64,000 nt of DNA from Hoeflea ulvae (GTDB taxonomy: Bacteria; Pseudomonadota; Alphaproteobacteria; Rhizobiales; Rhizobiaceae). The stretch covers positions 565,501 to 629,500 of the forward strand of contig NZ_JAOVZQ010000001.1 of NCBI RefSeq assembly GCF_026619435.1, written 5' to 3'. The notes under the pieces are model-generated. The model did not search any database. It was not told where the DNA came from and saw nothing but the letters and a program-made list of their open reading frames with translations. A program made the translations under genes and the position numbers. Shown here piece by piece: positions 1-8,031 of this stretch (the stretch's first letter is position 1; each line of letters opens with the position of its first letter).

Positions 1-10
1 AGGAGTTCAT
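1..10 (-). CDS. Possible first codons of a divergent cytochrome c gene (partial)
   Basis: Only three codons (M-N-S) are in the window, read leftward from position 10. In rhizobia a membrane-anchored cytochrome c beginning MNS is commonly divergent from kdsB-pheA, and that context is the whole argument. No domain can be seen, so this is an inference from gene order. Confidence 0.3.
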
Positions 11-97
11 GTTCCGTCGCTCCGTTTCGGTCCGGCGTCCCGCGCTGTTTTCAGCAATGTCCGAACCAGTCTTGAAATCGCGCGGAACCTATGTCTT

Positions 98-114
98 TTG
101 CAAGTTCGTTGCAA
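98..114. promoter_or_regulatory. Two TTGCAA boxes 11 bp apart upstream of kdsB
   Basis: The self-complementary hexamer TTGCAA occurs at 98-103 and again at 109-114, so the copies lie one helical turn apart. They sit about 70 bp before the kdsB start, in the gap between the leftward gene at the window edge and kdsB. This could be an operator, but no regulator is known to me for this exact arrangement. Confidence 0.25.
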
Positions 115-182
115 CACCGTTTGTAACGACGGCCATGAGACTTTTTGACACTTGTGCCGAATAACCCGAGGAAGAGACCCCC

Positions 183-929
183 ATGGCAGAAGGCCCGGAG
201 CATACGCTCGTCATCATCCCGGCCAGAATGGCCTCCACCCGCCTGCCCGGAAAACCGCTGGCCGATATCGGCGGAGAGCCGATGATTGTCCGGGTGGCGC
301 GGCAGGCAACCCGTGCCGCTGTCGGTCGTGTGGCCGTCGCCACTGATTCGCGCGAGATTGCCGATGCGGTCGAGGCGGCAGGCTTCGAGGCGGTGATGAC
401 CCGCGCCGACCATCCCTCGGGATCCGACCGGGTGTTCGAGGCGGCGATGAAAATGGATCCCGAGGCGCGCGCTCGTGTCATTCTCAATGTCCAGGGCGAC
501 ATTCCCGCCATCGAGCCCGAAGCCATCCGCAAGTCCGCGCTGCCGCTTCTGACCTCCGCGGCCGATCTCGCCACGCTGGCGGTGGAAATTTCCGACGAGG
601 CCGAGAAAACCAATCCGAGCATCGTCAAGGTGATCGGCACGCCGATCGGCGAGGGGCTGTTGCGGGCGCTGTATTTCACCCGCGCCAACGCCCCTTATGG
701 CGACGGACCGCTCTACCACCACATAGGTCTTTATGCCTGGCGCCGCCCGGCGCTTGAGCGCTTTGTGGCGCTGCCGCCGTCACCGCTGGAACGGCGCGAA
801 TCGCTCGAGCAATTGCGGGCGCTTGAAAACGGCATGCGCATCGATGTGGCCATCGTTGACTCCGTTCCCCTCGGTGTCGATACTCCCGCCGATCTCGAAC
901 GCGCCCGCCAGATCCTGGCAGCCAAATAG
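183..929 (+). CDS. kdsB: 3-deoxy-manno-octulosonate cytidylyltransferase
   Basis: KdsB activates KDO as CMP-KDO for lipopolysaccharide inner-core synthesis in the cytoplasm. The 248-residue protein has the usual family length. The N-terminal nucleotide-binding motif is [20 protein letters not shown], followed by the sugar-binding SGSDRV region and the NVQGD metal-binding motif near residue 103. The ATG at 183 is preceded by a purine-rich GAGGAAGAGA stretch at good spacing. pheA follows 29 bp later on the same strand, as is usual in rhizobia. Nothing unusual is seen. Confidence 0.95.
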   Translation: MAEGPEHTLVIIPARMASTRLPGKPLADIGGEPMIVRVARQATRAAVGRVAVATDSREIADAVEAAGFEAVMTRADHPSGSDRVFEAAMKMDPEARARVILNVQGDIPAIEPEAIRKSALPLLTSAADLATLAVEISDEAEKTNPSIVKVIGTPIGEGLLRALYFTRANAPYGDGPLYHHIGLYAWRRPALERFVALPPSPLERRESLEQLRALENGMRIDVAIVDSVPLGVDTPADLERARQILAAK

Positions 930-958
930 GCACGCATTTCTCAAAACGGACCCCTATC

Positions 959-1843
959 ATGACCGCTCCCACCAACCGCATCGCCTTCCAGGGCGAGTTT
1001 GGCGCAAATTCAGACATGGCCTGCCGCGACATGTTTGCCGACATGGAGCCGTTGCCTTGCGCCACCTTCGAGGATGCATTCAACGCTCTCTCCCAGGGAG
1101 ACGCGGATCTGGCGATGATCCCGATCGAGAACACCATCGCCGGCCGGGTGGCCGACATCCACCACCTGCTGCCCGAATCGAAACTGCATATCGTCGGCGA
1201 ATATTTCATGCCGATCCATTTCCAGCTGATGGTCCTGCCGGGAGTGGACAAATCCGAAGTCCGCACCGTGCACAGCCATGTCCACGCGGTCGGCCAGTGC
1301 CGCAAGATCGTCCGCGCCAATGGCTGGAAGGCCGTGGTCGCCGGCGACACCGCCGGTGCTGCGCGGCTGGTCTCGCAAAGCAATGACCGCACCATGGCGG
1401 CGCTGGCGCCGCGGCTGGCCGCAGACCTTTACGGTCTCGAGATCCTCGAGGAAAATGTCGAGGACACCGAAACCAATGTCACCCGTTTCGTGGTGCTGTC
1501 GCGGGAGGCCAGGATTCCGCCGCGCCCGGTGGCGGGCGAGGTGGTCGTCACCACCTTCGTCTTCAAGGTCCGCAACATTCCGGCAGCGCTCTACAAGGCG
1601 ATGGGCGGTTTCGCCACCAATGGCGTCAACATGACCAAGCTGGAAAGCTACCAGATCGGCGGCAAGTTTTTCGCCACCCAGTTCTATGCCGACATCCAGG
1701 GCCATCCCGACGAGGCGCCGGTGGCGCGCGCTCTGGAAGAGCTTGGCTATTTTTCCAAGGAACTGCGCATTCTCGGCGTCTATCCGGCGCATCCGTTCCG
1801 GCTGGTGCAAAATGGCACCCACGCCGAAGAGGCCGAGGGCTGA
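959..1843 (+). CDS. pheA: Prephenate dehydratase
   Basis: This enzyme converts prephenate to phenylpyruvate in phenylalanine synthesis. The 294 residues comprise a prephenate dehydratase domain (about 1-185, beginning IAFQGEFGANSDMA and ending in the NVTRFVVLS catalytic motif) and a C-terminal ACT domain (about 200-280, with KLESYQIGGKF) that would bind phenylalanine for feedback inhibition. There is no chorismate mutase domain, so this is the stand-alone alphaproteobacterial form. It probably shares a transcript with kdsB. The downstream neighbour nudC is convergent. Confidence 0.95.
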   Translation: MTAPTNRIAFQGEFGANSDMACRDMFADMEPLPCATFEDAFNALSQGDADLAMIPIENTIAGRVADIHHLLPESKLHIVGEYFMPIHFQLMVLPGVDKSEVRTVHSHVHAVGQCRKIVRANGWKAVVAGDTAGAARLVSQSNDRTMAALAPRLAADLYGLEILEENVEDTETNVTRFVVLSREARIPPRPVAGEVVVTTFVFKVRNIPAALYKAMGGFATNGVNMTKLESYQIGGKFFATQFYADIQGHPDEAPVARALEELGYFSKELRILGVYPAHPFRLVQNGTHAEEAEG

Positions 1844-1891
1844 GCCACCGGCGCATTTGTCAGTGAGCAACCCTGTCGGGAAGCCGCGGCT

Positions 1892-2854
1892 TTACTTGCC
1901 CCAGTCCAGCCAGTCGCGCATCAGCCGGTGCGCGATGGCGCCAGGCGGCGGAGCCGAGGCGTTTTCCTCGCCCAGTACGCTGGCCAGCATCGCCTCGGTT
2001 TGGGCGCGGTCGAACCAGCGGCAATCCTCGAGCTCGGCGGTGTCGCGGGCAATTTCCAGGCTTTGCGCCTCGGCATAGACCCCGATCATCAGGGTATGCG
2101 GCATCGGCCAGGGCTGGCTGGCATGGTAGCGCACCCGCCCGACCCTGATGCCCGATTCCTCCAGCGTTTCCCGCCGCACCGCGTCTTCCATGGTTTCGCC
2201 GGGTTCGATGAAGCCTGCCAGGCATGAAAACATGCCGGGCGGAAAATGCGGACTGCGACCAAGCAGGCAGCGGTCGCGGGCCTCGTCGACCACCAGCATG
2301 ATGCCGACCGGGTCGGTGCGCGGAAACACGGTGTGGCCGCACGCCGTACATTTGCGCCGGTAGCCACCCGCTTCCGGGGTCATCGGCCCGCCGCAGACAC
2401 CGCAGAACCGGTGCACGAGCGCCCAGGAGACAAGGCTGGTGCCCTGCGCATAGGCGCCGAGCGTTTCCTCGTCGACCAGCGCCTGGCGATAGACCGAGCG
2501 GGTATCGATCGCCTTGAAGGGCTCGGGCAGGTCGTCGGGCGCGACGCCCACCGGCATGGCGATGCGCGCGGCATTGGTGTCGGTCCAGCCGATCAGGATG
2601 GCGTCGGCATTTTGCGGATTGAGCGCCGCAAGATCCTCCGCCGCCAGCAGCCCGACCGGCGCTTCGCCATCGATCCGCATGGCCAGCCGGCCCTGGGTGA
2701 TGGCGAAATAGCGCGTTGCCGGGTCCCTGAGCGCATCGCCGAGCTCGGTTTCGGTGCGGTGTTCGGAGCGGCGGTCGAGCCGGTTGCCGGAAAAAGCCGT
2801 CAGACGGCTGGCTTCGCCATGAGGAGCATCATGGTCAAACAGGGAAAATGTCAT
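1892..2854 (-). CDS. nudC: NADH pyrophosphatase / RNA NAD-decapping Nudix hydrolase
   Basis: NudC hydrolyses NADH to NMNH and AMP and in some bacteria removes NAD caps from RNA. The 320-residue protein shows a central zinc ribbon (CGVCGG and, 15-20 residues later, CTACG), a complete Nudix box (GFIEPGETMEDAVRRETLEE followed by SGI), and the family marker SQPWPMPHTLM after it. The start lies three bases after the stop of the upstream HIT gene, so the two are almost certainly cotranscribed leftward. It is convergent with pheA. Confidence 0.93.
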   Translation of the reverse strand: MTFSLFDHDAPHGEASRLTAFSGNRLDRRSEHRTETELGDALRDPATRYFAITQGRLAMRIDGEAPVGLLAAEDLAALNPQNADAILIGWTDTNAARIAMPVGVAPDDLPEPFKAIDTRSVYRQALVDEETLGAYAQGTSLVSWALVHRFCGVCGGPMTPEAGGYRRKCTACGHTVFPRTDPVGIMLVVDEARDRCLLGRSPHFPPGMFSCLAGFIEPGETMEDAVRRETLEESGIRVGRVRYHASQPWPMPHTLMIGVYAEAQSLEIARDTAELEDCRWFDRAQTEAMLASVLGEENASAPPPGAIAHRLMRDWLDWGK

Positions 2855-2857
2855 AAA

Positions 2858-3262
2858 TCAGAGGGCCTCAAGCAGTCTTTCGGTAAATTCGGCGCGGGCG
2901 TCCGGGTTCCAGGCGCAGGCGTCGCCATGCCCCCAGACCGGACCGGGCCAGGCGGGATCGCCTTCGTTGCGGGCAATGATGTGAAGATGGAACTGACGCA
3001 CCTGATTGCCGAGCGCGCCGACATTGATCTTGAGACAGCCCGTTGTCTGTTTCAGCGCCTTGGCGGCGATGGCTGTCTCGAAGGTCAGCATGGTCTGGTC
3101 CAGCGGCGTCATGTCGAAAATCTCCGAAATGCCGCTCCTTTGCGGCACCAGCAGCACCCAGGGCCAACGGCTGTCCAGCATCAGTCTCAGCTGGCACAAA
3201 CCCAGCTTGATCAATAATTTGGAGTCGCGGTCGAGGCGCGGATCGATAACAAAATCAGACAT
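2858..3262 (-). CDS. HIT-family nucleotide hydrolase/transferase-like protein
   Basis: A 134-residue histidine-triad superfamily protein. The active-site strand reads QFHLHIIARNEGDPAWPGPVW, with two histidines in H-x-H and isoleucine where the classical third histidine would lie. The rhizobial homologues I remember also read HVHVIAR here, so this looks like a subfamily trait and not damage. The likely activity is on nucleoside phosphoramidates or dinucleotides, but the substrate is unknown. It is the first gene of a leftward pair with nudC, three bases apart, and diverges from the SRP RNA gene. Confidence 0.85.
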   Translation of the reverse strand: MSDFVIDPRLDRDSKLLIKLGLCQLRLMLDSRWPWVLLVPQRSGISEIFDMTPLDQTMLTFETAIAAKALKQTTGCLKINVGALGNQVRQFHLHIIARNEGDPAWPGPVWGHGDACAWNPDARAEFTERLLEAL

Positions 3263-3352
3263 TGGCTATACCGCCGGACACAGTTGAGTGCAAACTCTAG
3301 CAGTTTTTTCAGGCTCTGGCTTGCTTTTGCCTGAGTGATTGACGATATGTGC

Positions 3353-3454
3353 GGTGGGAGGTTGGTGGTGGACGAGCCACTCGCCAACCGGGTCAGGTCC
3401 GGAAGGAAGCAGCCCTAACGAGCCAGGCACGGGTCACCGTGCCAGCCTCCCACC
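3353..3454 (+). ncRNA. ffs: Signal recognition particle RNA, small (4.5S) type
   Basis: The conserved apical SRP domain is visible as GGTCAGGTCCGGAAGGAAGC followed by AGCCCTAACGAGCC, with the GGAAG tetraloop region and the asymmetric AGCA-type internal loop. The ends pair as GGTGGGAGGTTGG with CCAGCCTCCCACC, closing a hairpin of about 102 nt. A CCCTTTTG tract follows and could end transcription. It lies immediately upstream of dnaX, its usual position in rhizobia. Exact ends are inferred from base pairing. Confidence 0.95.
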
Positions 3455-3565
3455 CTTTTGCCCGCGCCATTTCAGTGGCAGCCCCCGTCATTGACGGGGT
3501 TCGACCGGGGTGCAAACATTCAATTTGAATGGCCATCGGGCCAGCGCGAGGGCGGCACGAGGATC

Positions 3566-5410
3566 ATGGACGACATCACCGGCACCAACACAGCCCCCAC
3601 GGGCACAGCCCCTGAGGCCAAGGCGCCGTACCGGGTTCTGGCACGGAAATATCGTCCCAGGGATTTCACCGATCTCATCGGCCAGGAGCCGATGGTCCGC
3701 ACGCTCACCAATGCCTTTTCCACCGGCCGCATCGCCCAGGCCTGGATGCTGACCGGTGTGCGCGGTGTCGGCAAGACCACCACGGCGCGGATCCTGGCGC
3801 GGGCGCTGAATTATCAGACCGCCGAGATCGACCAGCCGACCATCGACCTGACCGTTCCGGGCGAACATTGCCAGGCGATCATGGAAGGCCGCCATGTCGA
3901 TGTCATCGAGATGGACGCCGCCTCGCATACCGGCATCGATGATATCCGCGAGATCATCGAGCAGATCCGCTATCGTCCGGTGTCGGCGCGCTACAAGGTC
4001 TACATCATCGACGAAGTGCACATGCTTTCCAACCAGGCCTTCAACGGCCTGCTCAAGACATTGGAAGAGCCGCCGGCGCATGTGAAGTTCATCTTCGCCA
4101 CCACCGAGATCCGAAAAGTTCCGATCACCGTGCTGTCGCGCTGTCAGCGCTTTGACCTGCGCCGGATCGATTCGGCCCTGCTTGTTGCCCATTTCAAGAA
4201 TGTCTCCGATCAGGAAGGCATTTCGATCGATGACGAATCGCTGGCCATGATCGCCCGCGCCGCCGAAGGCTCGGTGCGTGACGGCCTGTCGCTGCTCGAT
4301 CAGGCCATTGCCCATGGCGGCGGCGCGGTCGACGCCGAAGCCGTCCGCTCGATGCTCGGTCTGGCCGACCGGTCGCGCATTGTCAGCCTGTTCGGATCGC
4401 TGATGACCGGCGACGTCGCGGCCGCGCTGGCAAATTATCGAGACCAGTATGATTCGGGCGCCAGCCCCTCGGTGATCCTCACCGATCTGGCCGATTTCAC
4501 CCATCTCGTCACCCGGCTCAAATTCGTGCCGCAGGCCGGTGAAGATCCTTCCTTGACCGAAACCGAACGCCTCAATGGCGCCGATTATGCCAAGACCCTG
4601 TCGACCGTGATCCTGTCGCGGGTCTGGCAGATGCTGCTCAAGGGCATCACCGAAACCGAGACCTCGAGCCGGCCGGCAGCCGCCGCGGAAATGGCCCTTA
4701 TCCGGATCGGCCATGCCGCCAGCCTGCCCTCGCCTGAGGATGCGGTGAAGGCATTCCAGAATTCCGGCGGCACATCATCCGGCGGAGCTTCGACCAGTGG
4801 CGGTGGCTCGTCTGGTGGCGGTGGCGCCACGGCCCGCGCCGTCGGCGAACGCCGCATGCCGCAAGGCGGCGGTGGCGGCCAGCCGGCAATGCGGCTTGCC
4901 CATTCCGCCGAGCCCACGGTCGCCGCGCCGGCCGTTGCCGAGCCGGTCGAGGAGATCGCCGTCACGTCGCTGGAAGACATGGTGGCGCTGGCCGAGAAAT
5001 TCCGCGACATCGCCATGAAGGTGCAGATCCGCACCGGTGTGCGGCTGGTCCGCATCGAGCCGGGCCGTCTCGAGATCAGCCTGACTCCCGAGGCAAGCCC
5101 CAGCCTGCCGGGCGAACTGATCAAGAAGCTGGCGGACTGGACCGGGGCGAAATGGATCGTGACGCTGAGCCGCGAGGAGGGCGCTCCGACGCTGTCCGAA
5201 CGCGAGACCGCCAAGCGCGAGGCCCTGGTCAGCGACGCCCGCCAGGACCCCGATGTCGCAGCCATTCTGGCAAAATTTCCAGGTTCCCGGATCACCGATG
5301 TGCGCATTGCCGTCACCGAGGAGGAGATCCTGGCCGATACGGTGCTGACGCCGTCCGAGGATGGCGACATCCTGCCGGATGAAACCGATCCCGACGACGA
5401 TTCCGATTGA
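3566..5410 (+). CDS. dnaX: DNA polymerase III subunit gamma/tau
   Basis: DnaX is the clamp-loader ATPase that loads the beta sliding clamp and holds the replicase together. From the ATG at 3566 the protein is 614 residues. A longer reading from a TTG at 3458 would run into the end of the SRP RNA gene and is rejected. Walker A is GVRGVGKTT (about 64-71), a DEVHML Walker B follows, and then SRC (sensor 1 region). A Gly/Ser-rich linker lies near residues 400-425, and the acidic C-terminal end is tau-like. The SRP RNA-dnaX-ybaB-recR order is the standard one. Confidence 0.96.
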   Translation: MDDITGTNTAPTGTAPEAKAPYRVLARKYRPRDFTDLIGQEPMVRTLTNAFSTGRIAQAWMLTGVRGVGKTTTARILARALNYQTAEIDQPTIDLTVPGEHCQAIMEGRHVDVIEMDAASHTGIDDIREIIEQIRYRPVSARYKVYIIDEVHMLSNQAFNGLLKTLEEPPAHVKFIFATTEIRKVPITVLSRCQRFDLRRIDSALLVAHFKNVSDQEGISIDDESLAMIARAAEGSVRDGLSLLDQAIAHGGGAVDAEAVRSMLGLADRSRIVSLFGSLMTGDVAAALANYRDQYDSGASPSVILTDLADFTHLVTRLKFVPQAGEDPSLTETERLNGADYAKTLSTVILSRVWQMLLKGITETETSSRPAAAAEMALIRIGHAASLPSPEDAVKAFQNSGGTSSGGASTSGGGSSGGGGATARAVGERRMPQGGGGGQPAMRLAHSAEPTVAAPAVAEPVEEIAVTSLEDMVALAEKFRDIAMKVQIRTGVRLVRIEPGRLEISLTPEASPSLPGELIKKLADWTGAKWIVTLSREEGAPTLSERETAKREALVSDARQDPDVAAILAKFPGSRITDVRIAVTEEEILADTVLTPSEDGDILPDETDPDDDSD

Positions 5411-5488
5411 CCGGCGCGCCGGTGCCGCAGGCTTGCGCCACGGCACCGGGTCAGCGCCGCCAGCCAACATTCAAACAAGGAGAGTGTG

Positions 5489-5812
5489 ATGAAAGACATC
5501 ATGGGCATGATGGGCAAGATCAAGGACATGCAGTCCAAGATGGAGCAGATGCAGGACGAACTGGCGGCCCTCGAATGCGAAGGCGTTGCCGGTGGCGGCA
5601 TTGTCTCCGTGCGCCTGTCGGGCAAGGGCCAGATGCTGGGCCTGAAAATCGATCCGTCGATGTTCAAGGAAGACGATGTCGAGATTCTCGAGGATCTCAT
5701 CGTCGCCGCCCACAATGACGCCAAGGGCAAGCTCGAAACCACGGTGGCCGAACGCACCAAGGAACTCACCGCCGGTCTGCCGATTCCTCCCGGCATGAAG
5801 CTGCCATTCTAG
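5489..5812 (+). CDS. YbaB/EbfC nucleoid-associated protein
   Basis: A 107-residue DNA-binding protein of the YbaB/EbfC family, thought to bind and bridge DNA. The N-terminal helix ([20 protein letters not shown]) and the [22 protein letters not shown] core (here [18 protein letters not shown]) are typical, as is the length. The ATG at 5489 is preferred over a GTG three bases earlier because AAGGAG lies 6 bases upstream of it. It sits between dnaX and recR, the conserved trio. The role in recombination repair is inferred from that linkage. Confidence 0.93.
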   Translation: MKDIMGMMGKIKDMQSKMEQMQDELAALECEGVAGGGIVSVRLSGKGQMLGLKIDPSMFKEDDVEILEDLIVAAHNDAKGKLETTVAERTKELTAGLPIPPGMKLPF

Positions 5813-5839
5813 GCCTGCCGGCCGAGATCGGAGAACAAG

Positions 5840-6445
5840 ATGCAGAAGCGTGTAACCGGGCCGGAGATCGAGCGCCTGATCCAGCTGCTGGCGCGGGTTC
5901 CCGGGCTGGGGCCGCGATCGGCGCGCCGTGCCGCGCTGCACCTGATCAAGAAGAAGGACCAGTTGATGGGGCCCCTGGGCCTGGCCATGAACGAGGCCTT
6001 CGACAAGGTCCGCATCTGCTCGACCTGCGGCAATGCCGACACCTCCGATCCCTGCACGGTCTGTACCGATCCGACCCGCGACCAGAGCGTCATCATCGTC
6101 GTCGAGGATGTCGCCGACCTGTGGGCTCTGGAACGCGCTGCGGCGATGAATGCCGGCTATCATGTGCTCGGCGGCACCCTGTCGCCGCTTGATGGCATCG
6201 GTCCAGACGACCTGTCGATTGCAGGCCTGGTCGACCGGGTCGCCAAGGGCGAGGTCCGCGAGATCCTGATTGCCGTCAATGCCACCGTCGAGGGCCAGAC
6301 CACCGCGCATTACATCACCGAGCAATTGTCCGGCTTCGACATCAAGGTCACCCGGCTGGCCCATGGCGTGCCGGTCGGCGGCGAACTCGACTATCTCGAC
6401 GAGGGCACGCTGGCCGCGGCGATCCGGGCGCGCACCGCCTTTTGA
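5840..6445 (+). CDS. recR: Recombination mediator protein RecR
   Basis: RecR acts with RecO and RecF to load RecA on gapped DNA. The 201-residue protein has an N-terminal helix-hairpin-helix ([19 protein letters not shown]), a four-cysteine zinc finger near residues 58-73 ([16 protein letters not shown]), and a Toprim domain with [12 protein letters not shown] and [14 protein letters not shown]. Length and motif order match the family. It lies 27 bp after the ybaB-like gene and is probably in the same operon. Confidence 0.97.
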   Translation: MQKRVTGPEIERLIQLLARVPGLGPRSARRAALHLIKKKDQLMGPLGLAMNEAFDKVRICSTCGNADTSDPCTVCTDPTRDQSVIIVVEDVADLWALERAAAMNAGYHVLGGTLSPLDGIGPDDLSIAGLVDRVAKGEVREILIAVNATVEGQTTAHYITEQLSGFDIKVTRLAHGVPVGGELDYLDEGTLAAAIRARTAF

Positions 6446-6543
6446 GGGGTGGGCCGCCCCGGACTCTGCTCCTTGCGGGTTTGCGGTAGGGGCACCCTGA
6501 ACGCGCCATTTTCCTGACGTGCTGCCCGGGTTAGATTGCTCCC

Positions 6544-7794
6544 ATGATTCGCACCCTGATTCTTGCCTTTGCCCTCCTCTTCGCCGCGGCTCCGTTCGCG
6601 GCCACCTCCTCGCATGCCGCCACCCGGGCCGGCGTCGAGGCCCAGTTCCGGCAATGGCTGGAGACTGATCTTTGGCCCGAAGCCAGGCGCGCCGGCGTCT
6701 CCAAACCGGTCTTCGAAAGCGCTTTTTCCGGCATCAGTCTCGATTGGGATCTTCCCGATCTTGAGCCTCCGGGTTTTGCCAAGCCCAAGCAGCGCTCCCA
6801 GAGCCAGGCCGAATTTCGCAGCCCCGGCGCCTATTTCGATGAAAAACGGCTTCAGGGCCTTGCGGCTTCGGGCCGCTCCCTGATGGCAAAACACGCCAGC
6901 ACGCTGCGCAAGATCGAGGACCGCTACGGTGTTCCGGCATCGATCATCGTGGCGATCTGGGGCCGCGAGTCCGGCTTTGGCCGGGCCAAAATCCCCCATT
7001 CCGCAGTGCGGGTGATTGCCACCAAGGCCTTCATGTCGACGCGGCCCGAGCTGTTCCGCAAGGAAATCCTCGCAGCACTCAAGATCCTTGAGCGCGGTGA
7101 TGTGTCCGCTTCGGCGATGAAAGGCTCCTGGGCCGGCGCCATGGGCCAGCCACAATTCCTGCCGTCGAGCTATCTCGATCATGCGGTCGATTTTGACGGC
7201 GACGGCAAGCGCGACATCTGGAACTCGACCGCCGACTCGCTGGCCTCTATCGCCAATTATCTGGCCCAGTCGGGCTGGGTGCGCGGCCGCGACTGGGGCT
7301 TTGAAGCGGTGATCCCGGAAGGCGTCACCTGCGCACTTGAGGGCCCCGACCGGGCCCGGCCGATCAGCGCGCTGACCGATATGGGCATCATCCGCATTTC
7401 CGGACGGCCCTTTCCCGAACATGAACGCCGCGCGGCGGGCATGGTGCTGGTGCCAGCCGGAACCTATGGCCCGGAATTCGTGGTGACGCCGAATTTCTAT
7501 GTGATCAAGGAATACAACAATTCCGATCTCTACGCCCTGTTCATCGGCAATCTCGCCGATCGCATCGGCCATGGCGGCAGCGCTTTCGTGACGCCCTGGG
7601 GCAAGACCGGTTCGATGCTGCGTTCCGACATCGCCAGGCTGCAGGCATCGCTGGAAAGACAGGGCTATGATGTTGGCGGCGCCGATGGGCTGCCTGGCTA
7701 CAAGACCCGCCGGTCGATCGGAGAATGGCAGGCCAGGACCGGCCAGAAGCCGACCTGTTTTCCGACACCGCAATTGCTTGGCGCGCAAAAATAG
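6544..7794 (+). CDS. Lytic murein transglycosylase, MltB family
   Basis: This periplasmic enzyme cleaves peptidoglycan glycan strands to 1,6-anhydro products. The 416 residues start with a Sec signal peptide (hydrophobic core LILAFALLFAAAPFAA, likely cut after SHA). An SLT_2 catalytic domain follows with the catalytic glutamate in WGRESGFG (about residue 142) and the MGQPQFLPSSY substrate-cleft motif. A C-terminal peptidoglycan-binding domain contains the LQASLERQGYDVGGADGLPG repeat. It is close to but about 100 bp from recR and may have its own promoter. Confidence 0.92.
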   Translation: MIRTLILAFALLFAAAPFAATSSHAATRAGVEAQFRQWLETDLWPEARRAGVSKPVFESAFSGISLDWDLPDLEPPGFAKPKQRSQSQAEFRSPGAYFDEKRLQGLAASGRSLMAKHASTLRKIEDRYGVPASIIVAIWGRESGFGRAKIPHSAVRVIATKAFMSTRPELFRKEILAALKILERGDVSASAMKGSWAGAMGQPQFLPSSYLDHAVDFDGDGKRDIWNSTADSLASIANYLAQSGWVRGRDWGFEAVIPEGVTCALEGPDRARPISALTDMGIIRISGRPFPEHERRAAGMVLVPAGTYGPEFVVTPNFYVIKEYNNSDLYALFIGNLADRIGHGGSAFVTPWGKTGSMLRSDIARLQASLERQGYDVGGADGLPGYKTRRSIGEWQARTGQKPTCFPTPQLLGAQK

Positions 7795-7854
7795 GCGATT
7801 TGCACGAGACGACAATCAAGCAAGCTTGGCGGGTGGAGCCAGAAAACATGAGTA

Positions 7855-7870
7855 AATTTGTCAACAAATT
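7855..7870. promoter_or_regulatory. Perfect inverted repeat AATTTGT-CA-ACAAATT
   Basis: Seven-base arms separated by CA lie in the AT-rich gap between the transglycosylase gene and the glycosyltransferase/ligase fusion, 161-177 bp before the latter. The left arm is followed by TTGTCAAC, so the opposite strand carries a TTGACA-like box. It is a plausible operator or promoter site. No regulator can be named. Confidence 0.35.
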
Positions 7871-8031
7871 CAGATGGCTGTGCCACTGCCAAAGTTTTGC
7901 CGATCACCGGCGAAGAGCAGGCGCGCATTGATAAAGTGACGAAAAGCTGTATGTTTACCCGGCTGAGTGGAACCTGGATTTCGGCGCAATCTCCTGATAA
8001 GTAATTCGAGTTGAAGAGACGCCAAACTGTG

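Noticed and set aside
2858..3262. HIT protein thought to be inactive because the third histidine is missing
   Set aside because: The H-x-H-x-I form recurs in the rhizobial relatives I know, so it is a subfamily feature.
3458..3565. Longer dnaX start at a TTG
   Set aside because: It would begin directly at the end of the SRP RNA gene and adds 36 residues without similarity. The ATG at 3566 is preferred.
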